Counted from the stretch's first letter, positions 1 through 8,901 are shown. The stretch is 64,000 nt of DNA from Gordonia liuliyuniae (GCF_021739025.1 NZ_JAKKOT010000004.1:271826-335825); one strand, 5' to 3'. Notes: generated from the letters alone by a model not told the origin. Translations and numbers: made by a program.

Positions 1-500
1 CGTCCGGGCAGACGGATCTGGCCGACGACGTCGTCGCGACACCGGGTGTGGTCGCCGCGGCCCGCGCCGCGCTGGCGTCGGGCGGCCCCATCCTGTGCGA
101 CACGAACATGGTCGCCTCCGGCGTCACCCGGACTCGCCTTCCCGCCGACAACGACGTGCGCTGTCACCTGCGTGAACCCGGCGTCGTCGAGCTCGCCGAG
201 AAGCTGGGGAACACCCGAACCGCTGCCGCGCTGCAGTACTGGCGGGACGACCTCGAGCACTCGGTCGTCGCGATCGGCAATGCACCGACCGCACTGTTCG
301 CGCTCCTCGACCTGATCGACGAGGGCTGGCCCCGCCCGGCAGCCATCATCGGTGCCCCCGTCGGCTTCATCGGAGCGGCCGAGTCGTGCGCCGCGCTCGC
401 CGCGCGCACCGACCTCGAATACCTCACCGTCACCGGTCGACGCGGTGGTTCGGCGATCACCGCCGCCGCCCTCAACGCACTCGCGAGCGTCGTCGAATGA
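1..500 (+). CDS. cobH: Precorrin-8X methylmutase (5' truncated by window edge)
   Basis: This is the C-terminal ~166 codons of precorrin-8X methylmutase, which moves a methyl group from C11 to C12 to give hydrogenobyrinate in aerobic cobalamin synthesis. The reading frame is open from the first base, so the start lies outside the window. Visible family segments are CDTNMVASG near the left end and PTALFALLDL and IGAPVGFIGAAESC in the second half. The gene overlaps the cobIJ start by ATGA (497-500), so the two are translationally coupled. The order cobH-cobI matches Rv2065-Rv2066 of M. tuberculosis. Confidence 0.93.
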   Translation, partial: SGQTDLADDVVATPGVVAAARAALASGGPILCDTNMVASGVTRTRLPADNDVRCHLREPGVVELAEKLGNTRTAAALQYWRDDLEHSVVAIGNAPTALFALLDLIDEGWPRPAAIIGAPVGFIGAAESCAALAARTDLEYLTVTGRRGGSAITAAALNALASVVE

Positions 501-1984
501 GCGGCAAGCTGTGGGGTGTCGGGCTCGGCCCCGGCGACAGCGAACTGGTCACGGTCAAAGCCGCACGCGTCATCGGTGCGGCCGACGTCATCGCCTTCCA
601 CTCGGCGCGACACGGCAACTCGATCGCGCTGTCGGTGGCGCGCCCCTACCTGCGCGACGGGCAGACCCACGAACGACTCATGTATCCGCTGACGGTCGAG
701 ACCACCGACCACCCCGGCGGATATGCGGGCGCGATGAGCGACTTCTACACCGCGAGTGCGGCCCGACTCGCCGAGCATCTGGACGCCGGCCGCGACGTCG
801 TCCTGCTGGCCGAAGGCGATCCCCTCTTCTTCAGCTCGTACATGCACATGCACAAGCGTCTCGTCGACCGGTTCGACGCCGAGATCATCCCGGGCGTCAC
901 CTCGGTCAGCGCGGCATCGGCCGCCGTCGGCATCCCGCTGGTCGAGGGCGAGGAGACCCTGACGGTGCTGCCCGGGACGGCGGAGCCGGGTGAGCTCGTC
1001 GCCGGCTTCCGTTCGGGCAAAGCGCTCGCCGTGATGAAGCTCGGTCGAACCTTCGTCAAGGTCCGCGACGCTCTCGTGGCGGCCGGCCGGCTCGACGAGG
1101 CGTGGTATGTCGAGCGTGCGTCGACCGATCGCCAGCGGGTGGAACGCGTCGCCGACGTCGACCCGGCGACGGTCCCCTACTTCTCGCTGATCGTCGTGCC
1201 GGGCGGCCGCAACAATCCGTTCGCGGGCGAGACGTCGAGCGGCGGCGAAGTGGTCGTCATCGGCCTGGGCCCCGGCCCGGTGGACCAGACGACGCCGCAG
1301 GTGTCCGCAGAGCTCGCCGCCGCGACCGACCTCATCGGCTACCGCACCTACCTCAAGCGGGTCGCCGCACGGCCCGGGCAACGCGTGCACGCCAGCGACA
1401 ACCGGGTCGAAGCCGAACGCGCCGAGTTCGCGCTGGACCTCGCGTCGCGCGGCGCCCGCGTCGTCGTCGTCTCATCCGGCGACCCCGGCGTGTTCGCGAT
1501 GGCGGCGGCGGTGGCCGAGGTGGCGTCCGAACCTGCCTGGCAGCACGTCCGCGTCCGCGTGGTTCCGGGAGTGAGCGCCGCGCACGCCGTCGCTGCCGCC
1601 GCCGGTGCGCCGTTGGGGCACGACTTCGCGGTCATCTCACTGTCCGACCTGCTCAAACCCGGTGCGGTGATCGAGGACCGACTACGCCACGCGATCGCCG
1701 CGGACCTCGCCGTCGCGATCTACAACCCGGCCTCGTCGAAGCGGACCGAGCAGATCGTCCGGTTGACGGAACTCCTCGCCGAGCTCGTCCCCGCGGACCG
1801 CGTCGTGATCCAGGGGCGCGACGTCGGAGGCCACGGCGAACGCGTGTCCGTGACGACCGCTGCCGAGTTCGATCCGTCGACGGTCGACATGCGCACCCTG
1901 GTGATCATCGGTTCGTCGTCGACGGTCGCGGCGCGTCGCTCGGGCGGCGACCTGGCGTTCACGCCCCGCCATTACGGCCGATAG
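497..1984 (+). CDS. cobIJ: Fused precorrin-2 C20-methyltransferase / precorrin-3B C17-methyltransferase
   Basis: This 495-residue protein carries two SAM-dependent tetrapyrrole methyltransferase domains. The CobI part (about 1-245) begins GVGLGPGDSELVTVKAA and makes precorrin-3A from precorrin-2. The CobJ part (from about 251) begins VVIGLGPGPVDQTTPQ and performs C17 methylation with ring contraction. The same fusion is found in mycobacteria. I chose the ATG at 497 because it overlaps the cobH stop as ATGA and falls just before the first glycine-rich motif; upstream in-frame codons have no family similarity. The 3' end runs 13 nt into the convergent cobK gene. Confidence 0.93.
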   Translation: MSGKLWGVGLGPGDSELVTVKAARVIGAADVIAFHSARHGNSIALSVARPYLRDGQTHERLMYPLTVETTDHPGGYAGAMSDFYTASAARLAEHLDAGRDVVLLAEGDPLFFSSYMHMHKRLVDRFDAEIIPGVTSVSAASAAVGIPLVEGEETLTVLPGTAEPGELVAGFRSGKALAVMKLGRTFVKVRDALVAAGRLDEAWYVERASTDRQRVERVADVDPATVPYFSLIVVPGGRNNPFAGETSSGGEVVVIGLGPGPVDQTTPQVSAELAAATDLIGYRTYLKRVAARPGQRVHASDNRVEAERAEFALDLASRGARVVVVSSGDPGVFAMAAAVAEVASEPAWQHVRVRVVPGVSAAHAVAAAAGAPLGHDFAVISLSDLLKPGAVIEDRLRHAIAADLAVAIYNPASSKRTEQIVRLTELLAELVPADRVVIQGRDVGGHGERVSVTTAAEFDPSTVDMRTLVIIGSSSTVAARRSGGDLAFTPRHYGR

Positions 1985-2733
1985 CGCTGCAGCAGCATCC
2001 GTACCCGCGCGGCCGCGTCGTCGGCGCTCGGCGCCGTCTCGATCGACGTCGGCTCACTCGGCCGGTCGACGACGACCACCTCGATTCCCCGTTCGGCGGC
2101 CGCACGGAGTTTCGCGGAGGTCAGCGGCCCGCCGCTGTTCTTCGTCACGAGCAGATCGATCGCGTGCCGCTCCAACAACTCCCGCTCGGACTCCACCGTG
2201 TACGGTCCCCGCGAGCGCAGGAGCTCGTGGTGCGGCGGGAGCTCCGTGTCCGGCGCATCGACGACGCGGATCAGGAACCAGGCGTCGTCGACGCAGGCGA
2301 ACGCCCCAACATCCTGGCGACCGGTGGTGAGGAAGACCCGGCCACCGCGTGCGGCGACGACGGTCGCCGCCGCATTGACGTCCGGCACACGAGTCCAGCG
2401 GTCCGCCGGTTCCGGCTCCCACGCCGGGCGCGCCACGCGTAGGTATGCCACTCCGGCGGCCGCACACGCCGCCACGGCGTTCGGCGTGATCCGTGCGGCG
2501 AACGGATGCGTCGCATCGACGACGACGCGGACCCCGTTCCCGCGAAGGTAGTCCGCGAGCCCGTCCCGGCCGCCGAACCCGCCGATCCGCACCTCGCCGA
2601 CCGGCAACCGTGGACTCTGCACCCGGCCCGCCAGTGAACTCACCAGGTCGACGCCGTCGTCGACGAGCGCGGCGGCGACGGCACGCGCGTCGCCGGTGCC
2701 GCCCAGGACGAGGACGTCAGGCATCGGCGGCAC
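1972..2733 (-). CDS. cobK: Precorrin-6A reductase
   Basis: The 253-residue product is the NADPH-dependent reductase that converts precorrin-6A to precorrin-6B. The N-terminal dinucleotide-binding loop [17 protein letters not shown] is at about residues 7-23, and DATHPFA, typical of CobK/CbiJ, is near residue 95. Length is normal for the family. It is the last gene of the minus-strand run SDR-cobL-cobM-cobK and overlaps cobM by 17 nt. Its 3' end overlaps the convergent cobIJ by 13 nt. In M. tuberculosis sigC and blaC separate cobI and cobK; here they are absent. Confidence 0.93.
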   Translation of the reverse strand: MPPMPDVLVLGGTGDARAVAAALVDDGVDLVSSLAGRVQSPRLPVGEVRIGGFGGRDGLADYLRGNGVRVVVDATHPFAARITPNAVAACAAAGVAYLRVARPAWEPEPADRWTRVPDVNAAATVVAARGGRVFLTTGRQDVGAFACVDDAWFLIRVVDAPDTELPPHHELLRSRGPYTVESERELLERHAIDLLVTKNSGGPLTSAKLRAAAERGIEVVVVDRPSEPTSIETAPSADDAAARVRMLLQRYRP

Positions 2734-3493
2734 CGGTGCGCAGCTTGCTCATCCGGGCATGCGAGTACAGGTAGCTGTCCACCAGAGCCGGATGTGCGGC
2801 TCCGTCGAGCGCGGCTCCGACGAAGATGACCGCGGTCTTGGTGATACCGGCGTCGGCCAATGAGTGCGGAAGGTCGGCGAGTGGCGCTCGCACGATCTGC
2901 TGATCGCCGCGCGAGGCGAACGCGACGGTGGCGGTCGGGCAGCCGGCGCCGTAGTGCGGCGTGAGGTCGGCGACGATCTGCTCGGTACGGTGCGCGGCGA
3001 GGTGCAGCGCCAACGTCACCCCGGTGCGTGCGAGCGACGCGAGGTCCTCCCCCGGCGGCATGTTCGTCGACAGCGTCGACACGCGGGTGATGAGCAGGCT
3101 CTGCGCGACGCCCGGCACGGTGAGTTCGGCGTCCAGTGCCGCGGCGGCCGCTGCGAACGCCGGAACACCGGGCACCAACTCGTACGGGATGTCGAGGTCG
3201 CGCAGCCGCTTAGTCTGCTCGGTGAGCGCCGAGTACAGCGCGAGGTCGCCCGAATGCAGCCGTGCGACGTCGTGGCCGGCGGCGTGGGCTGCAGCGATCT
3301 CGGCGACGATCCGGGTGAGCGGCATCGTCGCGGTGTCGACGGCGACGGCCCCGTCCGGCAGCCGGTCGAGGAGTTCTCTGGGTACGAGCGATCCCGCGTA
3401 CAGGCAGGTCTGGCATCGTGCGAGGAGGTCGGCGCCGCGCACGGTGATCAGGTCTGCGGCTCCGGGGCCCGCCCCGATGAAGTAGACGGTCAT
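2717..3493 (-). CDS. cobM: Precorrin-4 C11-methyltransferase
   Basis: The 258-residue protein is a SAM-dependent tetrapyrrole methyltransferase that methylates C11 of precorrin-4 to make precorrin-5. It starts [20 protein letters not shown], the classical CobM/CbiF N-terminus with a glycine-rich SAM loop. [15 protein letters not shown] at about residues 79-93 is the second conserved segment. The ATG overlaps the cobL stop as ATGA (3490-3493), and the gene overlaps cobK downstream, so all three are co-translated. Confidence 0.94.
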   Translation of the reverse strand: MTVYFIGAGPGAADLITVRGADLLARCQTCLYAGSLVPRELLDRLPDGAVAVDTATMPLTRIVAEIAAAHAAGHDVARLHSGDLALYSALTEQTKRLRDLDIPYELVPGVPAFAAAAAALDAELTVPGVAQSLLITRVSTLSTNMPPGEDLASLARTGVTLALHLAAHRTEQIVADLTPHYGAGCPTATVAFASRGDQQIVRAPLADLPHSLADAGITKTAVIFVGAALDGAAHPALVDSYLYSHARMSKLRTGAADA

Positions 3494-4749
3494 CGCATTC
3501 CTTCGTCATCGGTTCGGACAGCCGTCCACTGGACGATCGGAAGTGCAGGCCGCCACGCCGTCGAACGGCCAAGCGGTGCAGCACGTTCGACGCTGACGCG
3601 CATCAGGTCGCCTCCCCACCGGTCGGCCGCGTCGGAGATGAGGCGTTCGGTCTGCAACGTGACCGCGTTGGCGACGATCCGACCCCCCGTAGGCAGTGCG
3701 GCCCATGCCCGTTCGAGGAGGTCGGCGGACAGTCCGCCGCCGACGAAGACGGTGTCCGGCCTCGGCGCGTCGGTCAATGCGTCCGGTGCGGCGCCGCGCA
3801 GTTCCAGTCGGTCGGCGACGCCGTGCCTACGCGCGTTGTCGACGATGTGCGATGTTCGGGCCGGGTCGGCCTCGAAGGCGACGGCGCGGCCCGTCTGGGC
3901 CAGCCGCAACCATTCGATGCCGATGCTCCCGGCGCCTGCGCCGATGTCCCAGAGGGTTTGACCGTCGGCGGGCCGCAGCGCGCTGACGGTGAGCGCGCGG
4001 ATCGGGCGCTTGGTCAACTGGCCGTCATTGGTGAACTCGTCGTCGTCGAGTCCCGGCGCGCGACTGTGTGCGGGCCCGACACAGTCGACGGCGACGATGT
4101 TGAGTGGGGACGGCGTGCCCGTCCAGGTGGCGGCGTGCCCGCTGTCGACGCGTTCGGTCCGTGCGCCGAGGTCGGACAGCACCGTCATCGACGACGCGCC
4201 GAATCCGGCGGCGGTCAACAGATCTGCGACGTCGGCGGGGGTCGCGGCGTCTCGCGAGAGGACGAGCGTCCGCGCACCGCCGGTGAGATGGCCGAGAAGT
4301 GTCTCGACGGGCGCGGTCACCAGGCTGACGACGCGGGTGCGGGCGAGATCCCAGCCGAGACGTGCCGCGGCCAGGGATGCGCTCGACGGGTGCGGGATCA
4401 CCCGGACGCGCTCAGCGCCGAACGCGCGGACGAGCGAGGCACCCACGCCGTGGAACATCGGGTCGCCGCTGGCCAACACGTGGATCGGCGCCCCCGCGGC
4501 CGTCGAGTCTGGGTTAATCGAGTCTGGGTTGGTCGAGTCTGGGTCAATCGAGCGTGCGAGTTCGGCCAGGTGCGCACTCATCGGGCTCCGCCAGACCACG
4601 CGATCGGCGCGGACCTCACCGGGCAGGAGGCGCAATTGCCGGATCGATCCGTAGACGATCCTGGCCCGCGACAGTTCGGCCTGTGCGGCGGCGGCGAGCC
4701 CGGACCAGCCGTCGGCGCCGACGCCGACGACGATGACGTCGGCGCTCAC
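3490..4749 (-). CDS. cobL: Precorrin-6Y C5,15-methyltransferase (decarboxylating)
   Basis: This 419-residue bifunctional enzyme has an N-terminal CbiE-type methyltransferase domain ([14 protein letters not shown] near residue 5) and a C-terminal CbiT-type domain ([22 protein letters not shown]-binding motif I, at about residues 265-285). It methylates C5 and C15 of precorrin-6B and decarboxylates the C12 acetate. I chose the GTG at 4749 because it overlaps the SDR stop as GTGA; the frame stays open far upstream but without family similarity. An in-frame 15-bp tandem repeat encodes [15 protein letters not shown] at about residues 68-83, inside the CbiE half. Confidence 0.93.
   Translation of the reverse strand: MSADVIVVGVGADGWSGLAAAAQAELSRARIVYGSIRQLRLLPGEVRADRVVWRSPMSAHLAELARSIDPDSTNPDSINPDSTAAGAPIHVLASGDPMFHGVGASLVRAFGAERVRVIPHPSSASLAAARLGWDLARTRVVSLVTAPVETLLGHLTGGARTLVLSRDAATPADVADLLTAAGFGASSMTVLSDLGARTERVDSGHAATWTGTPSPLNIVAVDCVGPAHSRAPGLDDDEFTNDGQLTKRPIRALTVSALRPADGQTLWDIGAGAGSIGIEWLRLAQTGRAVAFEADPARTSHIVDNARRHGVADRLELRGAAPDALTDAPRPDTVFVGGGLSADLLERAWAALPTGGRIVANAVTLQTERLISDAADRWGGDLMRVSVERAAPLGRSTAWRPALPIVQWTAVRTDDEGMR
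4503..4552 (-). repeat. In-frame 15-bp tandem repeat in cobL
   Basis: Three near-identical 15-bp units (4503-4517, 4518-4532, 4533-4547) plus a 5-bp partial copy. On the coding strand they encode a repeated Asp-Ser-x-Asn-Pro pentapeptide. The unit is a multiple of three, so the frame is kept. Confidence 0.9.
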
Positions 4750-5495
4750 CGCGACAACCGTCGCCAGATCGCGCGCGGCACGAAACGCATCGCGAACGCG
4801 ACCGCCCGCAGCCTGCCGGGGATCCAGACCTCGCCACGCCGTTTGCGGTAGGCGGTCGCGACCGCGTCGGCGACTTGATCGGCAGTCACCGACATCGGCG
4901 CGGGTTCGACGCCGGACGCCATCAGATCCCGGGTCATCGCACCGATGACGAAACCAGGGCGGGCCAACAGCAGGTGGACGCCGCTGCCGTGCAACGCATC
5001 CGCAAGGCCGCTCGCGAAACCGTCGAGGCCGGCTTTGGTCGACCCGTAGACGTAATTGCCCTTGCGGACCCGGACTCCGGCGATCGACGAGTAGACGATG
5101 ATGGTGCCCGATCCCTGCTCGCGAAGCGCCACCGCGAGGGGCGTGAGGACGCTGATCTGCGCGTAATAGTCGGTGTGGGCGATCGCGAGGGCGTGTTCGA
5201 CGTCCGTCTCGGCGCGCGCGGCGTCGCCGAGAATGCCGAACGCGATGATCGCCGCGTCGATCGGCCCGTGGTCGGCGACGATCGACGCGATGAGACCGGG
5301 GTGCGACGACACGTCGTCGGCGTCGAAGGCGACCGTGTGCACCCGCGTCGCGCCCGCGGCCTGCAACACCCTGGACTCCACGGCCAGATCGTCCGGTCGT
5401 CTGGCCGCGAGCACGACCGTATTGCCTGCGGCCAGCCTGACTGCGGTGGCGACGCCGATCTCGCTGCGTCCGCCGAAGAGCACAATGGTTCCCAC
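4746..5495 (-). CDS. Short-chain dehydrogenase/reductase, Rv2073c-like
   Basis: The 249-residue product is a single-domain SDR. The Rossmann loop appears as LFGGRSEIG (residues 5-13), a variant of TGxxxGxG. Catalytic residues are visible as VYSSIAG (Ser) followed by YVYGSTK (YxxxK). The substrate is unknown. The first part of the fold resembles decaprenylphosphoryl-ketoribose reductases, but no specific assignment is justified. It is the first gene of the minus-strand run and is coupled to cobL by GTGA. The same SDR-cobL order occurs in M. tuberculosis (Rv2073c-Rv2072c). A direct cobalamin role is not shown. Confidence 0.85.
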   Translation of the reverse strand: MGTIVLFGGRSEIGVATAVRLAAGNTVVLAARRPDDLAVESRVLQAAGATRVHTVAFDADDVSSHPGLIASIVADHGPIDAAIIAFGILGDAARAETDVEHALAIAHTDYYAQISVLTPLAVALREQGSGTIIVYSSIAGVRVRKGNYVYGSTKAGLDGFASGLADALHGSGVHLLLARPGFVIGAMTRDLMASGVEPAPMSVTADQVADAVATAYRKRRGEVWIPGRLRAVAFAMRFVPRAIWRRLSR

Positions 5496-5547
5496 CCCTG
5501 CAGTATTCCAGTCGCCCGCCGATGGGTGTCGAGACGGCGCGCGCCGA

Positions 5548-5553
5548 TAGTGT
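5548..5553 (+). promoter_or_regulatory. -10 hexamer, leaderless start
   Basis: TAGTGT lies 7 nt before the ATG at 5561, so the predicted transcription start coincides with the start codon. No Shine-Dalgarno sequence is present. Confidence 0.55.
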
Positions 5554-5560
5554 CGAACAC

Positions 5561-5974
5561 ATGCCGCACACTCTCTCGGACCTCTCGCCCGCCGCCCACG
5601 ACCTGCTCACCGAGCGGCATATAGCGACGTTGGCAACGGTGCGTGCCGACGGCACGCCACACGTCTGCCCGGTCGGTGTCACCGTCGACCTCGACGCCGG
5701 AGTCGCACGGGTCATCACCTCCGGCGGTAACCAGAAGGCGACGAACGCGGCACGCGGCGGGTACGCCGCTCTGACGCACGTCGACGGTGCTCGATGGCTG
5801 ACCGTCGAAGGTCCGGCCCGGGTGCTCACCGACGCAGACTCGGTCCACGACGCCGAAGTCCGCTACGAGGCTCGGTATCGACAGCCGAGGGAGAACCCCA
5901 AGCGCGTGGTGATCGAGGTGACGTGCCAGCGGGTCCTCGGTTCGGCCACGATGTTCACCGGGCCCGACGCATGA
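5561..5974 (+). CDS. F420-dependent biliverdin reductase-like protein (Rv2074 type)
   Basis: This 137-residue split-barrel flavin/deazaflavin oxidoreductase belongs to the FDOR-B / pyridoxamine-oxidase-like superfamily. It follows the Rv2074 pattern closely: LSERH-like LTERHIATLATVRADGTPHV, ITSGGNQKATNAARGG, VDGARWLTVEG and PRENPKRVVIEV. Rv2074 reduces biliverdin with reduced F420. Length is the same as Rv2074 when the ATG at 5561 is used, and a -10 hexamer sits 7 nt upstream. The longer in-frame start at 5522 has no family similarity. It is divergent from the SDR gene, as in M. tuberculosis. Confidence 0.85.
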   Translation: MPHTLSDLSPAAHDLLTERHIATLATVRADGTPHVCPVGVTVDLDAGVARVITSGGNQKATNAARGGYAALTHVDGARWLTVEGPARVLTDADSVHDAEVRYEARYRQPRENPKRVVIEVTCQRVLGSATMFTGPDA

Positions 5975-5987
5975 TCGCGGCTGTCGG

Positions 5988-6443
5988 ATGACAGGACTGG
6001 CCGATCTCCTGGCCCGTCGCCGGTCTACGAAGGCGTACCGGCGCGATCCGATCGATGCGGACGTGCTGCGCGATCTCGTCGCCACGGTGGCCGGACCGAG
6101 TCGTCATGGGCGGCGCGGGCACGGGTCTGCACACGCCCGATACGACGTCCACATCACCGTGATCACGCACGCGGTGACCGGTGTCCGCCGACACCGCGGC
6201 AGCCGACCACGCGTTCGCCGATCAGGGGAAGGACCGGGGCACACGCTTCTGTTGGATCGAGACCGGCCTGATCGCGCAGAACGTCTACCTCTGGGCGGCC
6301 GAGACCGGTTTCGGCACCGTCCTCCTCGGCGGCGTCGACGACGACGCGATCGCGGCGGCCCCCGCACCGTGGCCACCGCACCGTGGCTCCCGCCGGGGCA
6401 CATCGTCACCGCGGTCATGCCGGTCGGCACAGTTCCGCACTGA
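5988..6443 (+). pseudogene. Decayed nitroreductase-family gene
   Basis: The frame from ATG 5988 begins LARRRSTKAYRRDPIDADVL, a good nitroreductase (SagB/ThcOx-like) FMN-binding start, and continues to SAHARYDVHITVITHAVTGV. After about 6180 the conserved sequence jumps to another frame, with IETGLIAQNVYLWAAETGFG and TVLLGGVDDD at about 6262-6350. Near 6355 it returns to the first frame for WLPPGHIVTAVMPVG. The middle part of the fold, about 40 residues, is missing. I read this as one internal deletion with a frameshift plus a second frameshift. Sequencing error could explain a frameshift but not the missing segment. Confidence 0.75.
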
Positions 6444-6532
6444 GTCTTCGCGGGAATGCTGCCCCGGCCGCGTTGGCCGGGGCCCGCGGTCGGCCGCGCA
6501 CGATCGCGGTCGCATGACATGCCGCCGCCAAC

Positions 6533-6599
6533 CAAACCAACACCGCTGAGGCCCGACACCGTCGCCACGACGTTGCGCGGCCTGAGCGGTGTTGGTTTG
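6533..6599. repeat. 21-bp inverted repeat with 25-nt spacer
   Basis: Left arm 6533-6553 and right arm 6579-6599 are complementary at 20 of 21 positions. It sits between the nitroreductase pseudogene and the convergent pepE gene. A bidirectional terminator is possible, although no T-run follows either arm. A remnant of a small mobile element is the alternative. I see no other feature in 6444-6701. Confidence 0.7.
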
Positions 6600-6701
6600 C
6601 GGGGTTGACACCCACATCCCCCACGAGGCCGACGACCACAGTGACGAACTGCCGGACTGACGAGACGGCGGACTGGTGACGAGAACGTGTGAGCGCCGAC
6701 A

Positions 6702-7814
6702 CTAGAGTTGCACCAGACCGTGCGGACGGGAGTTCAACGGCTCGCAGCCGTCCGCGGTGAGCACGACGATGTCTTCGATGCGGGCGCCCCATTCCCCTGC
6801 GACATAGATGCCGGGTTCGATGCTGAACGCCATACCCTCGCGCAGCACGTCGTCGTTGCCAGCGACGATGTACGGCTCCTCGTGCACGGACAGACCGATA
6901 CCGTGTCCGGTCCGGTGAATGAACTGATCCCCGTACCCCGCGTCCTCGATGACGGTCCGCGCGGCAGCGTCGACGGCTTCGGCGGTGACCCCCGGTCGCG
7001 CAACCGCGACCGCGGCAGCCTGGGCCCTCTCCAGGACGTCGTACGCGGCGGCGATGTCGGCGCGCGGCGGACCGAAGCAGTAGGTGCGTGTCGAATCGGA
7101 GTTGTAGCCGGGATCGACGGGGCCGCCGATGTCGATCACCACGATGTCGTCGGCACCGATCACCCGGTCGGAGTGCTCGTGGTGCGGGTCAGCGCCGTTC
7201 GGACCCGAACCGACGATGATGAACTCCGCGCGCGTGTGGCCCTCCGCGAGGATCGCGGCGTCGATGTCCGCGGCGACCTCGGCCTCCGTGCGCCCGGGGA
7301 CCAGGAACTCGCCCATTCGTGCGTGGACGCGGTCAATCGCGGCCCCGGCACGGCGCAAGGCCTCGATCTCGGCGTCGTCCTTGATCATGCGGAGCTCGCG
7401 GAGGACGGCGGTCGCCAGCTCTGGTGCTCGAGGTGTCCGAGCCGCCAACGGAATCAGGTGAAGTGCGGGCAGCGCGTCGGACACGGCCAGTCGGGCATCC
7501 GACGCGAGGTACTCGGTCGCCAACGCGTACGGGTCCTGGCCGTCGACCCAGTCGACGACGTCGACCGGCAGGTCACCAATCGCCGAATCACGCAGCGACG
7601 CCAACTCCAGGCGAGCGGTCACGACCCGCGCACGACCGTCCGCCGGGACGACGAGAGCGGTGAGCCGCTCGAAGGTATCGGCATCCGAACCTGTCAGATA
7701 ACGGAAGTCGGGGCCGGTTCCGACGATGATCGCGTCGATCCCGGCATCCCGGGCCAGGATCGCTGCGCGATCGAGTCGTTGCGCGTACACGGTGGAGTCG
7801 AATCGGGCTGCCAT
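6702..7814 (-). CDS. pepE: M24-family Xaa-Pro dipeptidase (PepE/PepQ type)
   Basis: The 370-residue metallopeptidase cleaves peptides next to proline. The N-terminal creatinase-like domain includes YLTGSDADTFERLTALV. The C-terminal pita-bread domain carries the metal ligands: VVIDIGGPVDPGYNSDSTRT (two Asp), RTGHGIGLSVHEEPY (His), FSIEPGIY (Glu) and GARIEDIV (Glu). The ATG at 7814 (MAARFDSTVYAQRL) aligns with the start of Rv2089c; a longer in-frame ATG at 7856 would collide with the divergent gene. A -10 hexamer ends 7 nt before this ATG, which indicates a leaderless transcript. Confidence 0.9.
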   Translation of the reverse strand: MAARFDSTVYAQRLDRAAILARDAGIDAIIVGTGPDFRYLTGSDADTFERLTALVVPADGRARVVTARLELASLRDSAIGDLPVDVVDWVDGQDPYALATEYLASDARLAVSDALPALHLIPLAARTPRAPELATAVLRELRMIKDDAEIEALRRAGAAIDRVHARMGEFLVPGRTEAEVAADIDAAILAEGHTRAEFIIVGSGPNGADPHHEHSDRVIGADDIVVIDIGGPVDPGYNSDSTRTYCFGPPRADIAAAYDVLERAQAAAVAVARPGVTAEAVDAAARTVIEDAGYGDQFIHRTGHGIGLSVHEEPYIVAGNDDVLREGMAFSIEPGIYVAGEWGARIEDIVVLTADGCEPLNSRPHGLVQL

Positions 7815-7821
7815 GCGCCCC

Positions 7822-7827
7822 AGGGTA
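7822..7827 (-). promoter_or_regulatory. -10 hexamer of pepE, leaderless start
   Basis: On the minus strand TACCCT lies 7 nt before the pepE ATG at 7814. Confidence 0.5.
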
Positions 7828-7843
7828 TTGCACGCATATGCAA
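7828..7843. promoter_or_regulatory. Palindromic operator candidate between pepE and the exonuclease
   Basis: The 16-bp element TTGCACGCATATGCAA has complementary 5-bp arms (TTGCA/TGCAA) around a 6-bp spacer. It directly abuts the putative pepE -10 and lies 11 nt before the exonuclease ATG, so a bound regulator could affect both genes. No regulator is assigned. Confidence 0.45.
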
Positions 7844-7854
7844 GAGTGTTGTTC

Positions 7855-8820
7855 ATGACCGGATCGGTGATGCTGCTCGACGGTGCCAGCCTGTGGTTCC
7901 GTTCCTTCTACGCTCTGCCCGAGAAGATGACGTCGCCCGACGGACGTCCCGTGAATGCGGTACGCGGATTCGTCGACACGATCGCCGCACTCGTCGCCGA
8001 ACACCGGCCGACGCGCCTCGTCGTCTGCCTCGACCTCGACTGGCGGCCGACGTTCCGGACCGACCTGATCCCGTCCTACAAGGCGCACCGCGTCGCGACC
8101 CCGGGCGACGGCACGACGACAGGCGACGTCGAAGAGGTCCCCGACACGCTGACCCCACAGGTCGACATGATCATCGAAGCGCTCCGCTGCGCGGGCATCA
8201 CGACGTCCGGCGCGCGCGGATGCGAAGCGGACGACGTGATCGGAACACTCGCCTTCGCCGAAGCCGCCGACTCAGTCCTCGTCGTCAGCGGCGACCGCGA
8301 CCTGCTGCAAGTAGTCGCCGATGACCCGGTGACGGTCCGTGTCCTCTACGTCGGACGCGGCCTCAAGAACGCCGAACTCATGGGGCCCGCCGAGGTGGCT
8401 GCGAAATATAACGTGCCCGAAGACCGTGCGGGCACCGCGTACGCCGAGATGTCGATCCTGCGCGGCGACCCGTCCGACGGGCTGCCAGGCGTCCCCGGCA
8501 TCGGCGACAAGACCGCAGCCAAACTCATCACCGAGTACGGCGACCTCGACGCGCTCGAAGTCGCCGCCCACGACCCGGGGTCGGCGCTGGCCGCCCGTGC
8601 CCGGAAGTCGATCCTCGCGTCGACGGACTACCTGACCGCGGCGCGCGTCGTCGTCGCCGTCCGGACCGACGCGGACACCGTCGAGAGTCGGACCGACGAT
8701 CGCTTGCCCACCACGCCCGACGACGTCGACGGTCTACGCGCACTCGTCGCCGAACTCGGCGTCTCCGCCAGCGTCAACCGGCTCGCCAAAGCATTGGAGT
8801 GGGACGAGACCTTCGCATAG
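7855..8820 (+). CDS. 5'-3' exonuclease (PolA N-domain/FEN-like)
   Basis: The 321-residue protein matches the stand-alone 5' nuclease Rv2090. It has the N-terminal metal-binding segment LLDGASLWFRSFYALP, RGCEADDVIGTLA and VVSGDRDLLQVV with clustered acidic residues, and the helix-hairpin-helix GLPGVPGIGDKTAAKLI that grips flap DNA. It probably removes flaps or primers in repair or lagging-strand processing. I chose the ATG at 7855 because it directly precedes MLLDGAS, the conserved N-terminus; upstream in-frame codons lie under pepE. The pepE-exonuclease divergence is conserved with M. tuberculosis. Confidence 0.9.
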   Translation: MTGSVMLLDGASLWFRSFYALPEKMTSPDGRPVNAVRGFVDTIAALVAEHRPTRLVVCLDLDWRPTFRTDLIPSYKAHRVATPGDGTTTGDVEEVPDTLTPQVDMIIEALRCAGITTSGARGCEADDVIGTLAFAEAADSVLVVSGDRDLLQVVADDPVTVRVLYVGRGLKNAELMGPAEVAAKYNVPEDRAGTAYAEMSILRGDPSDGLPGVPGIGDKTAAKLITEYGDLDALEVAAHDPGSALAARARKSILASTDYLTAARVVVAVRTDADTVESRTDDRLPTTPDDVDGLRALVAELGVSASVNRLAKALEWDETFA

Positions 8821-8850
8821 GTCGCGCCCCACTCCAACGGGTCAAACAGT

Positions 8851-8900
8851 GACGACCGGTTAGGGACGACAGGTTAGGGACGACAGACTAGGGACGACGG
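8851..8900. repeat. 14-bp tandem repeat after the DUF4333 gene stop
   Basis: Units at 8851-8864, 8865-8878 and 8879-8892 plus a partial copy at 8893-8900, with core GACGACAGGTTAGG. The array begins 2 nt beyond the stop codon of the minus-strand gene at 8902. Confidence 0.9.
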
Positions 8901-8901
8901 A

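Noticed and set aside
164..1390. Long minus-strand reading frame (408 codons) over cobH/cobIJ
   Set aside because: It is the mirror of the real cobIJ reading frames in GC-rich DNA; its protein has no family pattern and is rich in Arg/His/Asp.
4750..5829. Long N-terminal extension of cobL
   Set aside because: Frame is open to 5829 but lies over the SDR gene in a different frame; GTG at 4749 has a stop-start overlap and the right N-terminus.
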